A stretch of DNA of 36,973 bases from Ignavibacteriota bacterium (GTDB lineage: Bacteria > Bacteroidota > Ignavibacteria > Kapaibacteriales > UBA2268): positions 29,777 to 66,749 of the forward strand of contig JACRLY010000017.1 in assembly GCA_016219595.1 (NCBI GenBank), written 5' to 3'. A model generated the notes under the pieces. It was not told the DNA's origin. It was given only the letters and a program-made list of their open reading frames with translations, and did no database searches. A program made the translations under genes and the position numbers. Below, piece by piece: positions 31,067-36,973 of this stretch; the stretch's first letter is position 1; every line of letters starts with the position of its first letter.

Positions 31067-33010
31067 ATGAAAACAATCCGTCTCATAATCATACTGCTAA
31101 TAATAAATATTCCCCTGTTCGCACAGGAGGAAGAGGAATCGAATCCAGAATTGGAAAAATATCAAAAAATGCAGGACTCGCTCGAAAAAATCATGCAAAA
31201 TTTCGAAAAATCAACGGGTAATCTTGCAGTTGATGAGCCTGAATTTGCAGTGCCGAAAAGAAATGATAAGCTGCTATCATCAATACCAAAAGAGACATTC
31301 ACAACGGAACAACTCAAGAAGTATGTGTCATCATTGATGACAAAGTTTGAGGCAATCAAGGTAAATAGCCGGTACAAAGATAATGTTCTGAAATACTTTC
31401 CGCCGGAAAAAACCAAGGATTACCAGGATGCGGCATTTATCTTTTGGTTCAAGGGTGGAATTTTAGAGTCATTGTATTCAATTCTCAGGGCGGCAGATGG
31501 AACAGATGACTGGCTGGCAATCAACAATCTGTCTGCATTGCTGAACATCGGAGGTTATCCTCATAAAGCAATTCCAATGCTGAAATACCTGAATGAAAAA
31601 TACCCGAAAAATAAAATAGTATTGAACAACATAGGGCAGGCATATTATGAGCTTGGTGAAATTAATGAAGCTTATAATTATTTAACACAATGCACGAACA
31701 TAGACAGGTACAATGTTCAGGCAAATAATACAAAGGGGCATATAGAGCAATCGAGAGGAAATACTGCACAGGCACAGCAATCATACAGAAACTCGGTTTG
31801 CGGCGGTTACAACACTTCTGCCGCATCGAATCTGAATAAGCTGAATCCTGATGTCCCCATCCAAGACCAAATAGAAGTTCCGACACCGGATAAATATCCA
31901 CCGACTGATGACAATATCCCGTTTTCATGCCCGACACCGGCAACTGAACCTTCAATGGTTCCTGAATTTGAACAGGAAGCACAAGCAAATTCGACTGAAT
32001 GGGATAGGCTCAACGATGAATATCAGAAAGAGGCATCAGAGTACATGAAAGAAGATGCAATGAACTTAGTTGGTGCCATAAGATCGGGTGCACATGTTAA
32101 TATAGGCAAAATGATTATGCCGGACAAAGCGGGTTTGATGATGGGTAAATCTTATGCTTTTACATTTGAACAGTATGAAAGATTTATCAATGAGCTCGAA
32201 GCATGGAAACAGGATTTTGATACAAGAAAGGCAGAAGCATTGAAAGATGCAGGTGAGCGATGCAAGGATTTGTCTGAGGAAGCATGCTGTAATATAATAA
32301 ATTCTGTTCACAGGGAATATAATCTTGAAGCGAGCAACCATTACAGAGAGTACTGTCAGAAGCAATGGGCAAATGTAAGGGGACATTATAATGTAATTGC
32401 CTATTGGCAGCCCTACCTGATTTCACGCAGGGGCGTGACCGACAGGGAACTTGTGATAGCGAGAAGCCTGATTCTCGGCACTGCATCCGGCTTGAGTAGT
32501 AGCAGCGTATATGGAATAAGTTCTTACTGTATCCCATCGGCTGAACCGAAGACAGCAAATATAAATGTTGAATTTAAGGACCCGAAATGCAGGTCAATAA
32601 ACATTCCACTTGGTGTCGGTTCAATCGAAATGGGATGCGATAAGCTGAAATTTTCCGGAGGCGAAGTTTTTGTAGGCGAGATGGAACTGAATTTTGCAAC
32701 GAGCCAGGTGACAATCGGGGTTGGTGTAGGATTCACTGCAGAAGCGGGTGTATTCAGTGCGTCGCAAAAGAATATGGCTTATGTTGAATTTACTACAGAC
32801 GTTAATTCGGGTAACACTAACATTACTGATTGGGGTTCGAAAGCTACAGGCGAGTTAACAGCGGGCAAAATACTTGAGCCGATTGGAGTGAACGTTGTGG
32901 GAATGGAAGGTACAGTGCAGTCAGGCTGGGAATCGGGGCAGAGTGCAAGCGGTTCTGTAAAAGGATTTGACCAGACCTTGTTCGATGGGGAAGTAAATTT
33001 ATCGAATTAG
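31067..33010 (+). CDS. Secreted TPR-containing protein of unknown function
   Basis: This 647-residue protein has a signal peptide at 1-19 (LIIILLIINIPLFAQ) followed by an acidic EEEES stretch. A helical region of about 80-245 contains at least two tetratricopeptide units (HKAIPMLKYLNEKYPKN, NNIGQAYYELGEINEAYNYL, NTKGHIEQSRGNTAQAQQSY). A proline-rich linker follows (about 262-300), then a helical stretch with several cysteines (CKDLSEEACCNII) and a beta/glycine-rich C-terminal part (VTIGVGVGFTAEAGVFSA). No T9SS tail or lipobox is present, so it is likely periplasmic. I do not recognise the family. It is a single gene behind the repeat-dense region. Confidence 0.8.
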   Translation: MKTIRLIIILLIINIPLFAQEEEESNPELEKYQKMQDSLEKIMQNFEKSTGNLAVDEPEFAVPKRNDKLLSSIPKETFTTEQLKKYVSSLMTKFEAIKVNSRYKDNVLKYFPPEKTKDYQDAAFIFWFKGGILESLYSILRAADGTDDWLAINNLSALLNIGGYPHKAIPMLKYLNEKYPKNKIVLNNIGQAYYELGEINEAYNYLTQCTNIDRYNVQANNTKGHIEQSRGNTAQAQQSYRNSVCGGYNTSAASNLNKLNPDVPIQDQIEVPTPDKYPPTDDNIPFSCPTPATEPSMVPEFEQEAQANSTEWDRLNDEYQKEASEYMKEDAMNLVGAIRSGAHVNIGKMIMPDKAGLMMGKSYAFTFEQYERFINELEAWKQDFDTRKAEALKDAGERCKDLSEEACCNIINSVHREYNLEASNHYREYCQKQWANVRGHYNVIAYWQPYLISRRGVTDRELVIARSLILGTASGLSSSSVYGISSYCIPSAEPKTANINVEFKDPKCRSINIPLGVGSIEMGCDKLKFSGGEVFVGEMELNFATSQVTIGVGVGFTAEAGVFSASQKNMAYVEFTTDVNSGNTNITDWGSKATGELTAGKILEPIGVNVVGMEGTVQSGWESGQSASGSVKGFDQTLFDGEVNLSN

Positions 33011-33267
33011 GAAATAAATTGTATTTATTAGTAAAATACTATACCTTATAAATGTCATTTACTTTATTCATATTTATTTTGTAATTTTTATTATCAAAAT
33101 TGAATATTTGTTTTAATATAGATTTTTTTAGTGAATAGTGAATAATTTAAAATGTCATGCTGAGAAATGTCATCCTGAGCGTAGTCGAAGGAGAAGTCGA
33201 AGCATCTAAATTTTAATATGATAATAAATCCACAATTATTCATTTTTCATTATTAGTTATTCACTGA
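33011..33267. other. Intergenic stretch with dispersed repeat
   Basis: No gene is visible. It holds GTGAATAGTGAATAATTT (33131-33148, shared with about 30347) and a dispersed repeat at 33152-33210. The remainder is plain AT-rich sequence. Confidence 0.6.
33152..33210 (+). repeat. Dispersed repeat (CATCCTGAGCGTAGTCGAAGG)
   Basis: ATGTCATGCTGAG is followed by CATCCTGAGCGTAGTCGAAG (33171-33190) and GTCGAAGCATCT. The core CCTGAGC..AGTCGAAGG recurs at 7631 and, inverted, at 11432. Confidence 0.65.
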
Positions 33268-33300
33268 TTTGAGACCTTTTGTCTGATGATGTGTCATTAT
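33268..33300 (+). promoter_or_regulatory. Second copy of the TTTGAGACCTTTT ... TGTGTCATTAT block
   Basis: Same two halves at the same spacing as 1944-1976. It ends 20 nt before the ATG of a T9SS-tail gene, so it could be the core promoter or a site in the message leader. Confidence 0.4.
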
Positions 33301-33320
33301 TAGAAAAAGGAGATGCCAAA

Positions 33321-33785
33321 ATGAAAAAGATTGTTATTTTGTGTTTAGTTTCATTAACTATATTAGTTAGTTTTTCAAATAATTTAATTGCTCAAAGTGA
33401 TTCATTAATTATCAACTTTATTACTGATATTCCGAAATCTCTACCTGTCTCGGAAATAATAAAATTGGAGTTCGCCATATCAACTGATGTTGCAATAATA
33501 AATTCTCAAAATCAAACAAACCTATTGAGCTTATACCCTAATCCATTTGAGCAATCATTAAACATAAAATTCAATATGGAGGAGCCGTCAGATGTCAATA
33601 TAAGAATATTCGATATTATCGGTCTTGAAGTCTATCACCATCAATTAAAAGAATGTGAAATCGGAGAGAAAATAATTCAATGGGAAGGAAAAAATCAATT
33701 TGGCTATATTGTTCAGCCGGGTAATTATCTGATTGTTATCCAGGGCAGAAGCCAGGTAAAATATAAATTAATCCAAAAAATATAA
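33321..33785 (+). CDS. Small secreted protein consisting mostly of a T9SS type A tail
   Basis: I take the ATG at 33321, 7 nt behind AAAGGAGA, rather than the TTG at 33279; this gives 154 residues. A signal peptide (1-25, ending NNLIAQ) is followed by only about 45 residues and then a sorting/FlgD-like Ig domain (about 65-154: LLSLYPNPFEQSLNIKFN, VNIRIFDIIGLEVYHH, IVQPGNYLIVIQGRS, YKLIQKI). There is thus almost no cargo. It may be a surface peptide, a remnant of a larger protein, or an adaptor for its neighbour. The next gene follows after 8 nt. Confidence 0.8.
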   Translation: MKKIVILCLVSLTILVSFSNNLIAQSDSLIINFITDIPKSLPVSEIIKLEFAISTDVAIINSQNQTNLLSLYPNPFEQSLNIKFNMEEPSDVNIRIFDIIGLEVYHHQLKECEIGEKIIQWEGKNQFGYIVQPGNYLIVIQGRSQVKYKLIQKI

Positions 33786-33793
33786 GGTGTGAA

Positions 33794-34561
33794 ATGAAAA
33801 AAATCTTTTCCATTTTATTGTTGATTTTGCTACTAACATTGTTTCTTCTTTCGCAAGAAACAAAAAGAAGTGTAATTGTTTATATGAATGAGGGCAATGA
33901 ATTAACCTACAATTTTAACGAAATCAATTCTCTCAAAATCCGGCTTATAGATTCGCAAACGTGGATTCACATATTCAATAAAAATTATCATCAGCACTTT
34001 ATTTATTCCTGCATTGGTTTGGATTCAATTGGCTTCGACCACGAAAATAATAATATTTTTGTAGTTAAGGATAGTACTATAGAGTATCACAATATAGATA
34101 GCATAAAATACATGTGGTTCAATTGCAAAAAATTAATATGCAGGGACAATTGGTATGATTTTTATAATGACCATGGTTCAGTTAATCCCGATTCTGTTCT
34201 TGTTGATTCCTGTCAAAGCCCTCCAATAATTTATGTATATCGTTGGTTTAATATTGTATTTGATAATTATGTAATTGATTTACCTGCATATCCTAAGGAT
34301 ACAACAGTAGATGTAACTTGGGAGGCGATATCATCTTCATATACGCAATTGAGGAATGATTTTCAGGAATTGGAAAATAAGTTTGGTAGTTATTTTTTAA
34401 GAAAGAAAACTCCTCAAATAATTGATTCTAATCATATTGGTTCAAGAGTATTCTTAATAGGATTCTACGAATATGTAAATAGAGACAGTGTTGTAGAATT
34501 CCTTAGTAAAATTCAAGGGCTTTATGAATCTTATTATTCCAGGAGATATGGCTGGTATTAA
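33794..34561 (+). CDS. Secreted protein of unknown function
   Basis: This 255-residue protein has a strong signal peptide (3-20, LLLILLLTLFLLSQ). The N-terminal 90 residues look like the beta-repeats of Bacteroidota surface proteins (VIVYMNEGNELTYNFNEINS, NSLKIRL, DSTIEYHNIDSIKYMWF). The C-terminal part (170-255) is helical and aromatic, with TQLRNDFQELENKFGSYFLR. Four cysteines (around residues 76, 112, 117 and 141) could form disulfides. No known domain or T9SS tail is seen. It starts behind an AAGGTG ribosome site 8 nt after the small T9SS-tail protein, so the two form one unit. Confidence 0.72.
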   Translation: MKKIFSILLLILLLTLFLLSQETKRSVIVYMNEGNELTYNFNEINSLKIRLIDSQTWIHIFNKNYHQHFIYSCIGLDSIGFDHENNNIFVVKDSTIEYHNIDSIKYMWFNCKKLICRDNWYDFYNDHGSVNPDSVLVDSCQSPPIIYVYRWFNIVFDNYVIDLPAYPKDTTVDVTWEAISSSYTQLRNDFQELENKFGSYFLRKKTPQIIDSNHIGSRVFLIGFYEYVNRDSVVEFLSKIQGLYESYYSRRYGWY

Positions 34562-34742
34562 TATTCTCAATTAAAAATAGAAATCAAAAATAATTCTTGT
34601 TCATCTTTTCCTTAAATTTTTTGCTTTGCAACATTTTTTTATTATCTTGCAAAACCGGTACAGATGAAATTTTTATAATCTGTATGTTGCTAAGGCAAAA
34701 TAAATTTATATTTTTTAAGGAATTAAGACAGCAACACAAACG

Positions 34743-35891
34743 ATGGGAGACGAAAAGAATCCGACTTGTATCTATTGTAAAAGCACAAAGGTAATTAAGC
34801 ATGGGCAGACGTCTACGGGTAACAAGCGGTTCCGGTGCAGGAACTGCGGCAAGACCTGGGTGCTGGAAAAAAATGAGACAATCCGTCCCGATACACACGA
34901 TATAGTCGAGGCATATCTCGGCGGCAGAACATGCAGGGACCTTGTGGAAGTATACCACAGCTCACCACTCAGAATCAATCAGAAAATCAGGGAATTTCTC
35001 GAGGGATGCCCCCACTGGGAGGATTATCTTGACCTGTGTGTATCGCATCACGAAGCAAGACTTATATACTTAGTCGGGAGGAATTTCTCATGCCTTTCCA
35101 AGGGTTCGAAATCGAACCAAATGTACCTTGCCATGGCTGTAGATGCACTTTCCACAGTGGTACTCGGATTTGAAATCGGCAGGAAGGATTCTAAAACACT
35201 ATGGACTCATTTGCTGGAACGAATGCACAAAAGGGGTATCAAGAGCAATACTTTTATTACAAACGGAACACGCCAGATAGAAGAAGCCGTGCAATCGGTT
35301 TATCCTGATGCGGACCTGAAAATCACATACCACAAAGCATACAGGGACAAGGAACTGACATGCTGCCTGTCGCGTCTGCCTATAAATCCGAAGCTGTTCA
35401 ACGAGGCATTGAAATCATTCGAATTTGTTAAGAGAGAGAACCTTCTTCATTATATTCAGGATTTGAACGGTCATAAAGCGAAGGAATTGCTAAAGGCATC
35501 GCAGGATGTATTTGCACGACGGCTTAAAGAACGATTGGACAATAAACCCCGAGCAAGGATAGACGGATTGGGAACGGCGTTCAAATTGAGATTTGAGAAA
35601 TTCCACATGCTGAAAGACAATCCTTTTCCTGTAATCAACGGGTGGATAGCCAAGTGGATGCTGAACAGGCTGGAGTTCGGTTTCAGCAGGCTGGCTGTAT
35701 ATATGCAGATGCCTGTTGCAACTTCATTCAAAAGTTTTTCATGCGGGAGTCTTCCGGAATTGCTTCAATTAACAGAAGACAGTCCAACATTGAAGGTGTT
35801 TGTAGTGGAAATTGCAACACGTGCCGTACAGATACCCGGAGTAAATTTCACCTGCGAAATGAAATTGGACAAGTGCAGTTTGATGATGTAA
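34743..35891 (+). CDS. IS256/MULE-like transposase homologue with altered catalytic triad
   Basis: This 382-residue protein opens with a zinc ribbon (C9, C12, C32, C35 in CIYCKSTKV...RFRCRNCGKTW), followed by a helix-turn-helix-like part (50-85). The rest resembles MULE/IS256-type DDE transposases: AMAVDALSTVVLGFEIG (D134), then RGIKSNTFITNGTRQIEEAV, YPDADLKITYH and LNRLEFGFSRL (E311). The second acid, normally D in a DG motif, is N174 in ITNGTRQ. The triad would be D-N-E, so cut-and-join activity is doubtful. No inverted repeats or target duplication were found on either side. It could be a decayed insertion sequence or a domesticated DNA-binding protein. Confidence 0.78.
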   Translation: MGDEKNPTCIYCKSTKVIKHGQTSTGNKRFRCRNCGKTWVLEKNETIRPDTHDIVEAYLGGRTCRDLVEVYHSSPLRINQKIREFLEGCPHWEDYLDLCVSHHEARLIYLVGRNFSCLSKGSKSNQMYLAMAVDALSTVVLGFEIGRKDSKTLWTHLLERMHKRGIKSNTFITNGTRQIEEAVQSVYPDADLKITYHKAYRDKELTCCLSRLPINPKLFNEALKSFEFVKRENLLHYIQDLNGHKAKELLKASQDVFARRLKERLDNKPRARIDGLGTAFKLRFEKFHMLKDNPFPVINGWIAKWMLNRLEFGFSRLAVYMQMPVATSFKSFSCGSLPELLQLTEDSPTLKVFVVEIATRAVQIPGVNFTCEMKLDKCSLMM

Positions 35892-36078
35892 AAAATAATT
35901 AATAATTCAAAATTCAAAATTAGGCTGTAGTGAATACATTTATTTTCAATTCAAGCACAATACTTAACAATTCTTATATCATTTCCAATATAAAATGTTA
36001 AAATCAGGAATTGAATTGTATAGTTTTAAGTTTTACTTTATAACTCTATAAACTTTTAACTCAGAACATAATTTACTC

Positions 36079-36973
36079 TCATCTCAGCACTACAAACGGC
36101 TTGGAGAAATGCCTGCCGTTCATATCAAGCATTGCGAAATAAACACCGCCGGATAAAGCTGAAACATCGAACTGAATGCTATTGTCATTTATTTTGGTAT
36201 TTAATATTGCTCCAGTTACTTCCTCTCCAAAGCAATTGAAAATCTGAAATTTTCTGCACAAACCTGATTCTGGGAAGCTGATGGTGCAAGTTGTGGTGGA
36301 GGGATTGGGAGAAATATTAAGAATTTCCTCAATACTATTTGGTTCTTCCGGCACATCAACAGGCCCACACTTGGCGAAAGCCTTCAGCTTTGGGTAGTCC
36401 TTGCCTTCGTCTATGCACCAGACACTTTCGAAGTTCCAGCAAACTTTTTCAAAGGTAGATTTTTTCATCATTTCTGAAGTCGGTAATCCTTTTGCACTAT
36501 AGTCAGTACTATCTGTTATTGTATCGGGTATTCCAGTTGTTTCAACATCCCAGAAACTTCTAATTGCAATCTCATCGCTTCCAAAAGCTGATTTTTCTCC
36601 AGTTCCATCAACTTTACCAACTGAATAACAATGTATTGCGGTATAAAATGGAATTGCTTTACTGTTACAAAAACTAGCTAAATTATTGTCAAATTTTGTA
36701 GAATTTGATTTTACTACACATGAAGAATAAGAATTAGTTATGTTACCTTGATTAGGAATAGCACAAAAACCAGCTCCATGACAATTACCATTTGTATCTG
36801 CAATAAAAACTTTACCGGTGGTAAAGCACTCATTGACAGAACTGCCTAAAAATGATACTATCATACTTGATACAGAATTTTTACCGGTTATTTCACAATT
36901 TTCTAATCCTAATTGATTGATAACACCATCTAATCTTTTAATAAAACCTACACTATCTTCAGCAGGACGGTTA
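36079..36973 (-). CDS. GLUG-like repeat surface protein with T9SS type A tail (5' part beyond window)
   Basis: The frame is open to the right edge, upstream of the first listed ATG at 36864 (it reads NRPAEDSVGFIKRLDGVINQ before that), so the start lies outside. The visible 297 residues contain repeats of the GLUG adhesin type (NECFTTGKVFIADTNGNCHG, ITNSYSSCVVKSN, HCYSVGKVDGTG) and the SFWDVETTGIPDTIT module that ends such arrays. A type A T9SS tail closes it (EEILNISPNPSTTTCTISFP, FQIFNCFGEEVTG, LSGGVYFAMLDMNG, FVVLR). It is inferred to be exported and surface-attached. Cysteines are unusually frequent in the repeats, so disulfides are possible. Confidence 0.85.
   Translation of the reverse strand, partial: NRPAEDSVGFIKRLDGVINQLGLENCEITGKNSVSSMIVSFLGSSVNECFTTGKVFIADTNGNCHGAGFCAIPNQGNITNSYSSCVVKSNSTKFDNNLASFCNSKAIPFYTAIHCYSVGKVDGTGEKSAFGSDEIAIRSFWDVETTGIPDTITDSTDYSAKGLPTSEMMKKSTFEKVCWNFESVWCIDEGKDYPKLKAFAKCGPVDVPEEPNSIEEILNISPNPSTTTCTISFPESGLCRKFQIFNCFGEEVTGAILNTKINDNSIQFDVSALSGGVYFAMLDMNGRHFSKPFVVLR

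Noticed and set aside
34584-34958. 124-residue minus-strand frame
   Set aside because: It overlaps the zinc-ribbon coding part of the transposase homologue and looks like a shadow frame, with no recognisable motif.
34562-36078. An intact insertion sequence around the transposase homologue
   Set aside because: No inverted terminal repeats or direct target repeats were found by eye in the flanks, and a catalytic residue is replaced.
1-36973. CRISPR arrays, rRNA, riboswitches, prophage genes
   Set aside because: No regularly spaced repeats, conserved rRNA blocks or recognisable phage structural genes were seen.

Overview
The window is AT-rich bacterial DNA. Its gene content points to the Bacteroidota/Chlorobi (FCB) group, most likely an Ignavibacteria- or Kapabacteria-like lineage. 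Six secreted proteins end in a type A type IX secretion (T9SS) C-terminal domain. The omega subunit is of the Bacteroidota Rpb6-like type, and there is a DUF3127 protein and a short Bacteroidota-type MerR regulator. Two intergenic regions carry TTTG/TAnnTTG-type promoter candidates. Shine-Dalgarno sites are often weak. No rRNA, tRNA, CRISPR array or integrase was seen. The taxonomic placement is an inference from these families, not from a search.

Left part (1-12.3 kb). The window opens inside a sigma-54 activator gene, followed by an M16 zinc protease. A T9SS cargo protein comes next, then rpoZ (reverse strand) and a MerR regulator. A two-gene operon (4661-6390) encodes a secreted WD40 propeller and a carboxypeptidase-regulatory/OmpA-like protein; together they carry, in order, three of the domains found in the single T9SS protein PorE. 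Two paralogous outer-membrane barrels follow, separated by a frameshifted antitoxin-like gene. Next are a large reverse-strand IgGFc-binding-like T9SS cargo and a textbook sigma-54 promoter (11551-11565) in front of a 56-residue membrane protein and an NlpC/P60 lipoprotein.

Middle (12.3-25 kb). The order is rlmB with an ATP-grasp gene, DUF3127, a GH51-like arabinofuranosidase with a T9SS tail, and a YifB/ComM-type AAA+ ATPase. A glycerophosphodiesterase gene follows; its 3' end is duplicated 811 bp downstream, on the far side of a PIN-domain toxin/partner pair. After that come a barrel pseudogene with one in-frame stop, a leucine-rich-repeat protein of 17 units spaced 23 residues apart, and a polar amino-acid ABC importer made of a fused binding-protein/permease plus an ATPase.

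Right part (25-37 kb). This holds an MltD-type transglycosylase with three LysM domains, an S41 peptidase with a T9SS tail and a VOC/glyoxalase protein. About 1.1 kb without genes follows, packed with short repeats. Beyond it are a secreted TPR protein, a small T9SS-tail protein paired with an unknown secreted protein, an IS256/MULE-like transposase homologue that has lost a catalytic aspartate, and a truncated GLUG-like T9SS cargo at the right edge.

The common theme is the cell envelope and secretion: T9SS cargo, putative T9SS/OmpA envelope parts, peptidoglycan hydrolases and outer-membrane barrels. A family of roughly 100-130 bp elements, each with terminal inverted repeats and two internal hairpins (8678, 12382, 30805), is scattered mostly at gene ends.
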